In this document: positions 20,763-31,383 of the stretch, piece by piece
How the letters are laid out: every line of letters starts with the position of its first letter
Position numbering within the stretch: position 1 is the stretch's first letter
Assembly (NCBI GenBank): GCA_032718475.1
Contig: JAUCBJ010001307.1
Location: 21,891 to 85,890, forward strand
DNA: 64,000 nucleotides
Reading direction: 5' to 3'
Source: Nemertoderma westbladi
Lineage: Eukaryota; Xenacoelomorpha; Nemertodermatida; Nemertodermatidae
Position numbers and translations under genes: made by a program
Notes under the pieces: model-generated
Told to the model about the DNA's origin: nothing
What the model saw: only the letters and a program-made list of their open reading frames with translations
The model's database searches: none

Positions 20763-21030
20763 GAAATTACAGGGTTTTGCCAGGTTGTTATTTCTGATTT
20801 AAGGGGTTTTACCAGGTGGACTGAATTTCATATACTTGAATTTACGGTGTTTTACAAGCCAATTATTGACTTGTGGGGTTCTGCCTCGAAGTGGGCATTA
20901 GTTACTGTCTTTAGCTTATAGTATGGCTGGTTGAAAAGTTATGGGGTTCTGCCAGACGAAAAAGCCGATATCGAAGTACCCAAAAAGTCAAAAACATGAA
21001 AATCGAAAAAAATCTACTTAGGGGTTCTGC
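20763..21030 (+). repeat. Spaced GGGGTTYTGCC motif cluster
   Basis: Variants of GGGTTYTGCC/GGGTTTTACC recur near 20772, 20801, 20876, 20943 and 21021, at intervals of roughly 30-80 bp. The same kind of string (GTGTTTTGCC) forms the arm of the MITE at 18978-19141. No gene is seen. Confidence 0.5.
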
Positions 21031-21109
21031 CTTGTAGGTGGCGTTATATAGTTGTACTTGACACAGTGAACCAGGCGTAGCATTCTTGTGATTGTGCCAT
21101 CTAGAGATT

Positions 21110-22570
21110 TGGTATCCTCAGCAGTTAGAGCCAGCATGGACTCCCATAGAGGAGTACTGGAACTACTGCTGTTCTAAATAATCGGACCTTAAGTTTCTGA
21201 TTAATTCTATGTGACTTCCAAATTCTGGAAAGCCCATTCAAGGCTGCCCATGCATTTCCCTTACATATTCGAAATTCCTCACCTGACTTCCGGATCCATG
21301 ATCACAGGTAACAGAGGGACTGCAGAGTTTATCCAGTTTTGTCACCACCATGCAATCCACAATTGGCAAGCACAATGCAGCGTGCATTAAGAATACTATG
21401 CTGGCTTATCAACAAAGTTGCACCACCACGACTTCATATCCCCCATGACTTCGTCAGATTATCTGCATCTTCAAGGACAGTGTCCTTTAGGAGGCTTCTC
21501 ACGAAAGTCATGGCCTGTCCACCATTCTTATTTTCTCCATGGGGCTGCCAAAGCACAAGATTGTGCACTGCACAGGCTGGTCCTCATGGCAAAAACAATG
21601 TCCTGCAAAGCGGAGCTCAGTGAACATAGAGGAGTACTGGAAATACTGCTGATCTAAATAATCGGACCTTAATAATCCGATGAATTCTGTGTGAATCATT
21701 TTTTCTGCTTCTTTTGGAGTTAACAAAAAGAAGCACCTGAAAGCAGCCTGTTCTAATGACCCGAGGAGGCGTTGGGCTCCCCCTCTAGTGATGCTGAGAT
21801 TACTTCTAAGACATCGGCAAAGTCTAGTTCAGTTAGGTACTTGGCAGGATTTCCTTGACTTCTGGAGCCAGAATGTGGAGTTACCATCACCCTATCATCA
21901 TTATGATGATCTAGGACATGCGTAGAACAAAATCAACAACAATTATGAAAAAGAATGGTCCTAGTGTGTCTCCCTGTTGGTCTCCCCATAACACTCTGAA
22001 TGGTTCTGTGTCACCATCAACAGTAGACACAAATGTCATCAAACCATCGTATACTGATCTGATTTCTGAATTAATTTGATGAGGAATCCCATATAATGAA
22101 AGTCTGCTGAAAATATGTGAGCGAGAGACTCAAACAAGGGCCTTGAAGAAGTCAAAGATAACAGCCAGATGCCTGCCTGTCTTTCTTTTTTGATAACTCT
22201 TCAATTATCCTTCTAAGTACCAAAATGGGCTCCATGGTCCCACGACCTTTACAGAACCCATTCTGATTTCCACGGAGCAGTCACTCAATGGGATCCCTGA
22301 TGCGATTTAATAGAATTATATTGTATATCTTTGCAGCAATCGAGATCAATGAGATTCCCGAAACGATCCATAGAGTGTTAGGTTGCCCTTCTTGGGAACT
22401 GGCACCAACTTATTTGTTTTCATTTCTTGTTGGACTCTTGTTGTTTGGTACATGTCTACTATGATGGGATAAATAAGCTCCAAAGCAGCTTAATTTCCCA
22501 CTTAGAGTGAAACCATCATTACCGCTGTGTCATTCACACTCCATGTTGTACCCTGTGGCACACCACGCCT
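21110..22570 (-). mobile_element. Decayed RTE-like LINE fragment
   Basis: The minus strand reads LVPVPKKGNL near 22415, EIRMGS (NQNGF-like), PFWYLEG (PILVLRR), VIFDFFKA near 22150, GDQQGDTLGPFFFIIVVDF near 21970, and then C-terminal pieces with LRFAGHCFCHEDQPVQ (near 21600) and a second copy of the GLSRIWKSHR-type region near 21230. Many stops and frameshifts are present. The AATCGGACCTTAA phrase occurs twice (21180 and 21660), showing internal duplication or rearrangement. It belongs to the same general family as the fragments at 37.3, 38.9, 45.5, 50.1 and 52.6 kb. Confidence 0.75.
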
Positions 22571-23118
22571 GTGAATATACCTTAGTGTGTTGCTACTATG
22601 TGCATTGTTTTAGTAGCTAGTGCTACAGTTTTAGTAGAATTTAAGAAGATAATTATATCATTATTTATATGCCTCAAAACAACAAAACCGTATGTTTATG
22701 TATTGATTTCACTTTCAATTTGATAACATCACAATGCCATTTGATTGACATTACATTGTATTAATAGTTAGATTAATGGATTATTTAATTAATCAAGCAT
22801 GTTATGTACAAAACCTTACCAGTATGTACAGCAAAAGCACAAAGAATAATGGAACCATGACCTAGATGTTACAAGCAATAGGTAATCAGTTAACACCAAT
22901 CAGCTGATAAGTATTCATATAAAAATTAATTGTTAATTTATTAAATTTTAATTTATGAAATCTGCTTATTTAACAAGTTTAGTTTTACTATTTAGCTTAT
23001 TATATAGCTATAGCTTATTATTTAGCTTATTATATATACTTCTATATGTTTAGTTTATATATACTTCTATATGTTTAGTTGATGTTGTGTCACTTTGGGA
23101 ATATTTTTTCAAGTATTC
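22571..23118. other. AT-rich non-coding, 3' flank of GPCR gene
   Basis: No gene. TTTAGCTTATTATATA-type short repeats lie near 22985-23030 and a duplicated TATATACTTCTATATGTTTAGTT phrase near 23034-23080. This probably includes the 3' UTR of the receptor gene. Confidence 0.5.
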
Positions 23119-24114
23119 TTACTTAGGACCTACTTTAAACCATTTCTTAATTCCATAAATATTACTAGTAATTGTTACATGCAAACTGTGGTTAATAACA
23201 AGCATAGTAAATGGCACACAAAATGTATATAATATTAAAAATATCTCAGTTACAGCTAATAATTGAGGATTATTTATATCCCACGTCACAAATGTCATAT
23301 ACCCTACGATTTGCTCTGGAAAACGTAACATTAAGAATATCAATAAAATCACATTAACTAATTTATTGTCTGTTTTGAAAAAAATCATATACCAATTGAC
23401 ATGCCTAAACATTCCAAATTCTCTAACAGATGTGTAAATAATAGATAATAATATTGAAATGTAAGGAAGTAAAATAAATACTGTCTTAACAATTCCATTA
23501 AAAACTAAACTTAAAGAATTCAATGATGTTCTTGTGAAACAAACAGGTTCATCATTAGCTATTTGGCGTGTTACCATGGACATATGATAATGAATGCTCA
23601 CATTAATAATTGTAATTAAAAATATAAGAATTGATAAAACATTAATATGCCGTATAACTATGTGGAGTTTGAAGAACTTTATAATCTGTTCATAATATTT
23701 ATTCAAATTGTCGACATAGTAGAGAAATATACCAATACTAGTGAGAAAAAGCGAAAAACGTCTCAGGCCAATTCGTATGAAACACACATAAACAACATAA
23801 ACGAGCTTAGAAAAGGCTCCCGTAGGCTCGCGAACAGATTTTATTACAATAGATCTGTCACCGATACTGGGTACAACCCACTGTAGAAGAAATATTATAT
23901 CTCCTAAACAATGCAATTGGAATAAATGATGAATTCGATCACCACGGAGAGATTTTGAACATTTCAAAAGCAAAAACGTCAATATATTTATTGGTAGACT
24001 TAGTATATATATGAAATATGGTAAAACATATTCTCCAATAATTGTATATTCTTTAATATTATTGTAGTTCAAATTACTATTATCAATATAAACAGTTGTA
24101 ATATTATGATACAT
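23119..24114 (-). CDS. Divergent class A (rhodopsin-type) G protein-coupled receptor, single exon
   Basis: A 331-residue protein with seven hydrophobic segments at roughly residues 30-50, 62-84, 101-134, 153-175, 203-229, 252-272 and 285-307. It would sit in the plasma membrane and probably sense a peptide or chemical ligand, but the ligand is unknown. Support includes an N-glycosylation site at Asn4, PIN in TM1, an Asp in TM2 (GDIIFLL, residue 72) at the usual 2.50 site, and a basic C-tail. Two canonical motifs are altered: the DRY position after TM3 reads VDNLNKYY, and TM7 has INHSLHV where NPxxY is expected. Such losses suggest an atypical coupling mode or relaxed constraint. The frame is intact with no intron. 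A second receptor of different sequence lies upstream on the same strand (29484-30623). Confidence 0.75.
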   Translation of the reverse strand: MYHNITTVYIDNSNLNYNNIKEYTIIGEYVLPYFIYILSLPINILTFLLLKCSKSLRGDRIHHLFQLHCLGDIIFLLQWVVPSIGDRSIVIKSVREPTGAFSKLVYVVYVCFIRIGLRRFSLFLTSIGIFLYYVDNLNKYYEQIIKFFKLHIVIRHINVLSILIFLITIINVSIHYHMSMVTRQIANDEPVCFTRTSLNSLSLVFNGIVKTVFILLPYISILLSIIYTSVREFGMFRHVNWYMIFFKTDNKLVNVILLIFLMLRFPEQIVGYMTFVTWDINNPQLLAVTEIFLILYTFCVPFTMLVINHSLHVTITSNIYGIKKWFKVGPK

Positions 24115-24720
24115 TTTGATAATTCAAATTTACATATACAGTATAGGGTTGCTGCACGAAAAAATTGTAGGGCTAGAAACAATCAAATAAGGGGTAACAA
24201 GGTGCCCTGGATCGAGTGGCAGGGTGTGTTTTTTATAAAAAAAACGTGGAAACAGTCGAAATGGCGGGTTGAATTTTTCAATTTTGAAAATCGGCTGTGA
24301 TTGGGTGTTACAGTTTTGACGTTATTACGAAGTGATCTGATAATTTTTTATCTGGGTGTCTATGGAGAGAGATGTTCGATCGATTCAAATACACATTAAA
24401 TCTCAATCATTTCACATGTGGATTATATCAATTGAAAGCGAAGAGTCTAACGCGTCTTTAACACTACAATTAATTAATTCATGATGATGAACATTGATAA
24501 ATAGATGTATTGAGCTGTATTTCCAGCAGCAATACCGGTACTGCATTCCAATCTGTATCGATTACGGTATATTAGATTTAAAGTAACACTAAACTTGTAA
24601 TACCGGTCAGCCGGTACTATAATACAGTAATAATTGGCAGTACTGCAGTAAGCTACTTGAATATTAAAAATGTGTACCGGTCACTGGTAAACCCTACTTA
24701 ATGAAGTAAATCTGCAATAT
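24115..24720. other. No gene recognised; 5' flank of GPCR gene
   Basis: AT-rich, with several TACCGGT-containing repeats (near 24535, 24602, 24610, 24676). It may hold the receptor promoter, but no element is identifiable. Confidence 0.45.
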
Positions 24721-24807
24721 GAAGCGCCGTTTATGCCAAAACTATCTGAATAAATATTATACTCAAGATGTGTCAATAAAAAATATTATACTTAAGATGT
24801 ATCTAAA

Positions 24808-24987
24808 TCCTCGGCCGAGATTCTCGGCCGAGTTTTTCTCGGCCGAGATCTCGGCCGAGATGTCAGCCGAGTTTTCTCTGCCGAGTTTTTCTCGGCCGAG
24901 ATCTCGGCCGAGATTCTCGGCCGAGTTTTTCTTGGCTGAGTTTTTCTCGGCCGAGTTTTTCTCGGCCGAGTTTTTCTCGGCCAAGAA
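24808..24987. repeat. CTCGGCCGAG palindrome array
   Basis: About fourteen copies of the self-complementary decamer CTCGGCCGAG, spaced mostly by TTTTT or AT/AGAT linkers (CTCGGCCGAGTTTTTCTCGG type). Because the unit is palindromic, both strands encode similar Ser-Ala-Glu-Phe or Ala-Glu-Lys-Asn repeats; neither is a real gene. Two or three units carry substitutions (CTTGGCTGAG, CTCTGCCGAG). Confidence 0.9.
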
Positions 24988-25136
24988 AGTATTAAAATAT
25001 GATACGGCGGGAAATTTAAAATGGCATTGTATTTGCAATAATTACAGTATTACAGCAGTACAGTACATATGCCTGCATCCTATTGCTACCGTTTCACTTC
25101 ACGATCCTACACGTGTGCAGCTATGCCCATGGCTGT

Positions 25137-26156
25137 ATGGCTGAGGCCAATGTAGAACTGGTTGGAGGTATCAGCGGTGGGAGGCCTCATTACGAAATTA
25201 CGGAGAGGCAGTTGCACTATTTACAGAATATTGGATTCTCTCGAAGAGATACGGCACGCATTTTGGATGTTAGCGAACGAACTATTTCAAGGCATTGTAA
25301 ACAATATGGACTGAATAATAATAAATACTCTGATATAGATAATGTCAACCTTGATAAAGCTATACGACATATATTGAGCAATACGGCGAGGTATATTTGA
25401 AAGGTGGTTTACGGGCAGTTGGTATACATGTTCAACGACAGAGACTACGTGAAAGACGAGACATTATCGATCCAATTGGAAACTGCTTTACAAAACTTCC
25501 TCTCTGCGGTAGATAACTATGGCTTGCCTAGTCGTGTAAGAGGAGATTTGGGAATAGAAAACGTTGACTTGGCCAGGTATATGTTAGTTAATCGAGGGTT
25601 AAATAGGGGAAGCTATATTGGAGGTAAAAGCGCCCATAACCAGCGCATTGAGCGTCTATGGTCAGACGTAAATCGTACAGTTACTAGGTTCTATAAGGCC
25701 ATCTTCATTCATTTAGAGGAAGATAATGCCTTAGACATTCATAACGAAATTAATATGTTTATCTTACACTTTGTTTTCGAACCACGTAGTAACCAATCTC
25801 TATGTCAGTTACTTGGTGAATTAAACAATCACAATCTTAGTACCAAACGTAACCAATCCCCAATACAGCTTTGGACCGAGAGTTGTATCGTCAATCGATT
25901 AAACGACGATGAGCTTCCATCGCATGAGATAGAGCATTATGGAATAGACGGCAATCCCGTGATAAATGAAACTACCGGTACTGGAGTTCTGGATGGCAAC
26001 AACGGTATAGTGGTACCTGAAATAAACTTTCAGCCGAACAATGAGTTGTTACAGATGTTACAGAACTTTAACCCACTTCAAGATGACGGTTATTTTGGAA
26101 TTGAGACATACAAAGAAATTGTACGTACCCTTACTTATGGTGACTTAGTATTATAG
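25137..26156 (+). pseudogene. Integrase-core (rve) transposase-like gene with internal deletion
   Basis: Residues from MAEANVELVGG start a helix-turn-helix region (GRPHYEITERQLHYLQ, then SRRDTARILDVSERTISRH) typical of a widespread animal family of integrase-core domain proteins. A TGA at 25398 ends the first frame. Homology continues in a shifted frame ([18 protein letters not shown]), then returns to the original frame at about 25460 with [29 protein letters not shown] and the family hallmark [12 protein letters not shown]. Compared with the family, about 100 residues that should hold the first catalytic Asp (HIDGNHK-like) and the second are missing, so no transposase or integrase activity is expected. 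The C-terminal part (25700-26156) is intact. Family assignment is from remembered motifs. Confidence 0.75.
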
Positions 26157-26575
26157 AATATTGTTCTAAATATATTCGATGTGATAGTCGCATCGCAGGT
26201 TTATCTATTTTGGTTATTTCTGGTTATATTATGCTATATTTAACTGTTTGTTTACATTAAAAAAATATCCTGTCCAGATTGTGGAACAGATGACACAAAC
26301 TGGCACCAACATACCAACTGACATACCATACATAGACTTTTTTCTAACTCCATTGCCATGGAAACCAGATTTTTTCCCAGATATTAACTTCGTGGATGGG
26401 ACAGGGGGCAATTGCTCCCCAGCAAATTTCTACAGGCACCATGTCTTGGAATATATGGAGGGTGCCAGAAATACGTGTACCAAATGTCAAGTAAATTTCT
26501 AACAGGCCGGTCGTGACTTTGCACACACATCGCAAATTATGCGAGGAATCAGAGTTGGTTTACAAATTGAATCCA
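26157..26575. other. No gene recognised
   Basis: An 84-codon frame at 26248-26502 has a CTKC ending and no recognisable domain. It is open on both strands and I regard it as chance or a remnant. Confidence 0.4.
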
Positions 26576-26945
26576 TCCCTGTACAACTGCTATCCATCCC
26601 CGCTGCATCAATATTTATCCCCACTTCACCACTATCTACTCCCACACCACCACTATCCATTCCCACTCCACCAATATCTATTCCCACTCCACTAATATCT
26701 ATTCCCATTCCCACTCTATCTATTCCCATTCCCACTCTATCTATTCCCACAACACCACTATCCATTCCCACTCCACCGATATCAATCCCTACTCCACCAC
26801 TATATATTTCCACACAACTGCTCTCCATTCCCGCTATGCTGCCACCACCACCGCTATCCAACCCCATTCCAGCGATCTCAATCTTCGTTCCTCTACTATC
26901 CAACTTCCCGATATCTTTACCTGCCTCACCACTGTCCACTATATC
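26576..26945. repeat. TCCCACTCCACCACTATCTAT-type minisatellite
   Basis: Degenerate 15- and 18-bp units around ATTCCCACTCCACCA and ATCTATTCCC repeat for about 350 bp. The period is a multiple of three, so long frames are open on both strands (PLSIPTPPISIPTPP on plus, GGVGIDIGGVGMDS on minus). These are repeat artefacts unless transcription is shown. Confidence 0.85.
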
Positions 26946-27870
26946 CTGACATAAAAAGTACATTAACTTCCTTCCACATCCCTGGAAGCGGCTATAAACG
27001 GTTTGGCCATTTATCTCATTTTCCATAGATAAATGTTGGAATTGAAGGCATGTCACTAACTAAGCACACTCAATGGTATGTATGTATGGTAGCACTGATA
27101 GTTATCAATGCAATGGTAGCAATCATTTTTGGCTTCAGTAATAACCCTGCAGGAGTTTCAATAAAGCATAAGGGAAACTTTTGATTGATGCCATTATTAT
27201 AACCTGACAATCAAAAGTGCCATTTCGGGAGATTTGACTACCATGGATCATTTCAATTGATAAAAACAAAGCAAACAGTTAATTAACTGTATCCGTGAAG
27301 TGAAGCTCAAATTGTAAATTATACTACATATTCCACTCTGATTACTGACTGACACAGCCTGCTCAACCGCAGATATGTTGTAAGTACTGATAGCAATATT
27401 CAATAGATTGTAAATTGGGCTGTAATTTGAAGAGCTGGTCTTGCTATGCTTCAGTTCTTACATGTGTATATGCTATTATGCTAAATTAATTGTCAATCAT
27501 CAACTGTGCCGCGAGGAAGAATAGAAATTGCAAAACCGATTGGAGGCAGGTCTTTTGTTCAACGGATGATTTCTTCACAGTACCTCTGCGCAGGTCTGGT
27601 AGTTGCTCCTTAACAGCAACTACCAGATCGAGAAGGACTTGCTTCTGTGTGCCAATAGCAGTAAGCACACACAAGTTACATTAGTGATGATGGGGTTGAT
27701 AATGATACTCCGGTGAATCTCAATGAAACCATTGTTGCACATGTTCACTGCATGTTGTTCAGTCAGGGGTTCCGATTATCAGACAGTTGGGTTGTCAGAG
27801 TCATGTCAAATGTTGGGTCTCCCAACATGTCATGTCAGCATGTCAGTCGAAGGTCAAAGTGGCATAATGA
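26946..27870. other. No gene recognised
   Basis: Ordinary AT-rich sequence. A short inverted repeat around CTGGTAGTTGCT/AGCAACTACCAG lies near 27594-27627. Open frames here are short and lack motifs. Confidence 0.45.
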
Positions 27871-27875
27871 ACTAT

Positions 27876-28035
27876 TGGTGTTATGGATCAATGAGTCGTT
27901 TCATATTATTATAACTTTTTTTTGCAAAGTCGGTAATGACGTCCAGGTGGGATCGAATGGGTGACCTCAGGTTTGGATCCGGAGGTCAGGAAACTGAAGA
28001 ATACATGCTAATCCACTCCATCGGTAGCTGCTGTA
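27876..28035 (-). mobile_element. tRNA-derived SINE, degenerate copy
   Basis: On the minus strand, a tRNA-like head is followed by GTCCAGG-type T-arm sequence, then GACGTCATTACCGACTTTGC and a tail ending AACACCAATA. The same body and tail occur in the copies at 38.2-38.6 kb. The head here is too diverged to fold as a tRNA. Confidence 0.65.
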
Positions 28036-28319
28036 GATTGCGGTAGAAATTTTCCACCTCTACTGGGGTAACAACCTTTACTAGTTGGAGAGTAAAACAC
28101 AATCAGAACCACCTTAAGAAACTTTTAGTGAGTTCCCCAGAACATGAGAAATGACAATGGATGATGCGGTTAGAGATTTGGTCTATATTGTCCAATGTTT
28201 TGCATGTGCAGTTGGATTCATCAATAGACCAATTCTACCACTCCCACGACCATCTGCTGATGCGAGGCCAAGTCGCCAACCGCCCCCCATGTCCTTAATC
28301 AGACCTAATCTGTCTGTCC

Positions 28320-29190
28320 AATTCGCATTCAGTGCTCTTAAATTCCCACAACGCTAAAGACATCAATTGGTGCTTGGGATTGGTTAATAAACTATTATTT
28401 GATTGGATGTTGAAATCATGTAAGGAATGGAGATAGAGGTCGAACTAGAGTAAGGGTTTTTTTCACTTAGGAGGCAGGTAGAGACAAAAGTGTTCCAAAT
28501 GCTGTAAGGAATGGAGAAAATGGGTGAAATCATGTTTAAGGGTTATTATACCAACAGTATTAGAAGAGTAGGCTAGCAGCAGCAGGTGACATTAGCCTAG
28601 TCATTAGGCCTATAATAGAACATTGTTGTTATGGTTTATGTGTTATGGAGGTATTATGCGTATGCTAAAACGATTGGAACATTGACTACTAGGGTCTAGG
28701 GATACATTCCTGACGCGCTAAAAAACGCCTCAGAAATCTGTCGCTAAACATAAATGCAAATCGAACAAATGCTAAACATTATTTGAAAAATTAAGAGTTT
28801 ATTTCAATGGAGCATTTATGTTTACAAATTGTGAACAAATTTCAAACGAATAAATTTCAATATTAAATACTATCAATAAAGCTACTCTATTAATTATTAC
28901 AATCTTTTCTATCAGTAAAATCAAGGAGAATGCTCTGTAAAACGATTCCTTGTACAACGTTATTTCCACTCTGAATTATGTAGCCATATTGTATATTGCT
29001 ATTCGTATATATATATATTGTTACATGATAATGAACCGATTTAAAGGCAGATAATCTTTACATGATTTCACACAATTTCTCCATTCCTTACTTATTCTAT
29101 ATAGCTCATTAACCAATCCCAGGCACAAATTCATGATGTGTTGTTCCTAGTAGTGTAAGGATTTGGAATACGCGAATATTTAATACACTG
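28320..29190. mobile_element. Foldback element (long inverted repeat)
   Basis: GGGATTGGTTAATAAACTAT near 28377 on the left is inverted on the right as ...CTCATTAACCAATCCCAGGC near 29104-29123. AAATCATGTAAGGAATGGAG on the left pairs with the inverted CTCCATTCCTTAC/CATGATTTCA on the right. Outer parts also match imperfectly. The centre contains a second hairpin of ATAAATGC/GCATTTAT strings near 28748-28818. No coding capacity and no clear TSD. Confidence 0.6.
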
Positions 29191-29483
29191 TCTGTCACTC
29201 CAACATAACAATTCATTAATGAATAATTAACAATAATGTACCTTGTCCCAGTATTAACAATATATTTTCAAAATATTTTTTCAGTGTTTCACTATTTAAG
29301 AAAAAGTATATTTATAAATATTAAACAATAAACTAAAGACTGTGGTGGGATCTGGCTAAAACAATTAATGGGCAGATTCAACAATAGAGAAAATTTATAC
29401 AGAACTGAGAAAACTATCCTTTAATATTGAATGAACTATCTATTAGAAATTTTGGGGATCAATCTCGGTGACAATCAGCAGAA
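29191..29483. other. Non-coding, 3' flank of GPCR gene
   Basis: AT-rich with no gene; probably includes the 3' UTR of the minus-strand receptor. Confidence 0.4.
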
Positions 29484-30623
29484 TTATTTACTTTGATAAT
29501 TGAATAATTTTTTAAGTTTCATATAAATATAATTAAAACTATTAGTTAGAAGTCCAACAGTAGCATGTCTGAATACAGGCAGAATAAAAAGCAATAGTGT
29601 TAAGTTTATACTTGCCTTTATATACAATGTGTAAGGATAAAATGTTTCTAAATATAGAAGAACTTCATTGTTAACTATTATGTCAATTATAGAAGTCAGA
29701 TTACGATTGACAGACCTAACATACAAACCAAATAATCGGATTTCATACGTCATTGCTGGTAACAATAGCAACACAAATGCAGACCCTTCTACAATAAATG
29801 CTGTAGTAATACGTTTATCATTTCTTTTTTGTTTTTTTTTTATTGCAGTTAGTTTTCCTACTCCTTTTCTTGCCCGGTTAACTAATTGTAATATTATCAT
29901 TGTATTTAAGACTAACACAAGAACCAATGGTGTTATTGTTTTGTATAGGATATTATGTAATTTTATATAATATTTATATTCTGGTGATATATATATTTCC
30001 TGACACTGGTTTATATATATTGACGTATAATAATACGAGGATGTTGCAGTAATAGCTGTCATCATAACATTGAAACAAAAGAAATTCATCAAAATCATCC
30101 TCATTGATTTTGGTGACAATATTGTATTGTAAGATGTTGAAAGGTAAACAGCTACAAAACGATCAATGCAAACAAATACCTGCATCCAGTATGACATATT
30201 TATTGGACCATATTGCAGTAATGGTTTGAAAAGACAAACGGAAATCCTCGAAAATTCAGATTTCTTTAAATAATCAAACAGCAAATACTGTAAAAGTATG
30301 AAAATATCCATTAGTGCCATCAATCCCATTAGAAGGCCCACATTATTTTTACGTAAATTCTTTGATGCAAGAATAGCTAATATTAATATGATATTGGAAG
30401 GCAGTCCATAGAAATATATAATATTTGGAATTATAGCAAATGAACCTTTTATTTCCGTCAAAACTGCGATATAATATTCGCAACGATCAAACAAACGTCT
30501 ATCATTTGAACACCAATATGAATATTCAGAAAGGGTAGTTTGGAAATTTGGTGATGAATCAGCTGTTGTAGTTGAAATGTTTCCATCTATGTTTGACATT
30601 GTTAAAGTATTATTTTTTATCAT
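29484..30623 (-). CDS. Class A (rhodopsin-type) G protein-coupled receptor, probable neuropeptide-like receptor
   Basis: A 379-residue receptor with an extracellular N-terminus carrying N-glycosylation sites (Asn4, Asn15) and seven membrane segments at about residues 66-88, 96-118, 131-160, 176-197, 222-248, 272-294 and 328-352. Class A landmarks are clear: GLPSN in TM1, Asp106 in TM2 (LMALMDIF), Cys130 before TM3 and Cys207 in the second extracellular loop (likely disulfide), DRF (154-156) in place of DRY, a basic third intracellular loop (KKKQKRNDKR), LLLPAM in TM6, and INLTLLLFILPVFR in TM7 where NPxxY is degenerate. The ligand is unknown; resemblance to invertebrate peptide-receptor expansions is inference. 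The gene is intronless and intact. The start could also be the Met at residue 9 (30599). Confidence 0.8.
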   Translation of the reverse strand: MIKNNTLTMSNIDGNISTTTADSSPNFQTTLSEYSYWCSNDRRLFDRCEYYIAVLTEIKGSFAIIPNIIYFYGLPSNIILILAILASKNLRKNNVGLLMGLMALMDIFILLQYLLFDYLKKSEFSRISVCLFKPLLQYGPINMSYWMQVFVCIDRFVAVYLSTSYNTILSPKSMRMILMNFFCFNVMMTAITATSSYYYTSIYINQCQEIYISPEYKYYIKLHNILYKTITPLVLVLVLNTMIILQLVNRARKGVGKLTAIKKKQKRNDKRITTAFIVEGSAFVLLLLPAMTYEIRLFGLYVRSVNRNLTSIIDIIVNNEVLLYLETFYPYTLYIKASINLTLLLFILPVFRHATVGLLTNSFNYIYMKLKKLFNYQSK

Positions 30624-31379
30624 ATATAAGAAATTTTTTATCTACTACTACAACGCACTTCGATTAATCAATCGCCTGATCGTTAATCAACCTGCACAGG
30701 ATGCTGCAGGATTGGGACAATCTCACAGTGTTTCTCTATTGAGACTGTTATAATCATAACAGGGTTGGTTAGCAATGCTGTAACCCAATCATGCGGATTT
30801 CAAGTCCTACTGACTTGACCAAGCTAATACATCCCAGCTATTTATAGAGTAAAATCAGTGACAATATCTCTTTATGGATTATTCACATTACCATAGGCAT
30901 AGGATTCTCAATCACGGTCTGCCACATGTTAAACTTTTCAAAAAACTTACCAATAAATATTTGTATCATTGTGTGAAAAGTAGCACTTTCAAGTGTTATG
31001 ACCCGAATGTAGAGTTATCTACAAATACAGGATATATCACTAATATTTGGCTATACTCATGTAGCTCATATTCTCGGTGTTTGTGCTTCTCGCCAATCAC
31101 GCTGCTAATCTTCTGACACTTCGTCAGATGAACAAAGAATTGGGACTAAACACTATGCCTACGCCTACACACCTACTTCTAGGCAGGTTAGTAAAGGAGC
31201 AGTTTGCAGAGGTGGGTTGAAAGAAACCAAAACAACAAACAAAAGTTAGGGAGAAAGTCAGAGATGTATGTATATTGTATATGTCCTAAGTCCTTAGTAC
31301 AATAGTTAAATAATTTGAATTTCCCTCTTTATTGATCATGATAAAATATAAGCATTGCAAAAAATTAAAATAGTATTGG
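30624..31379. other. No gene recognised; 5' flank of GPCR gene
   Basis: An 80-codon plus-strand frame (30874-31116) has no motif. The phrase CTATGCCTACGCCTACACAC near 31151 resembles the GTGTAGGTGTAGGCGTAG string near 36455 in reverse complement, on the far side of the 4.6-kb transposon. Confidence 0.4.
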
Positions 31380-31383
31380 TAAG

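Noticed and set aside
23647-23886. Plus-strand frame inside the GPCR gene
   Set aside because: Shadow of the minus-strand receptor coding sequence.
24719-25144. Frames rich in SAEFFSAEFF (plus) and AEKNSAEKNS (minus)
   Set aside because: Both come from the palindromic CTCGGCCGAG array; no start context or domain.
26499-27056. 185-codon minus-strand frame rich in Gly/Asp/Met
   Set aside because: Complement of a C/T minisatellite; the non-repeat ends have no motif.
27486-27684. Opposed 62-64-codon frames around CTGGTAGTTGCT inverted repeat
   Set aside because: Short, overlapping on both strands and without recognisable domains.
30874-31116. 80-codon plus-strand frame with several cysteines
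   Set aside because: No signal peptide, no homology recognised and no flanking gene signals.
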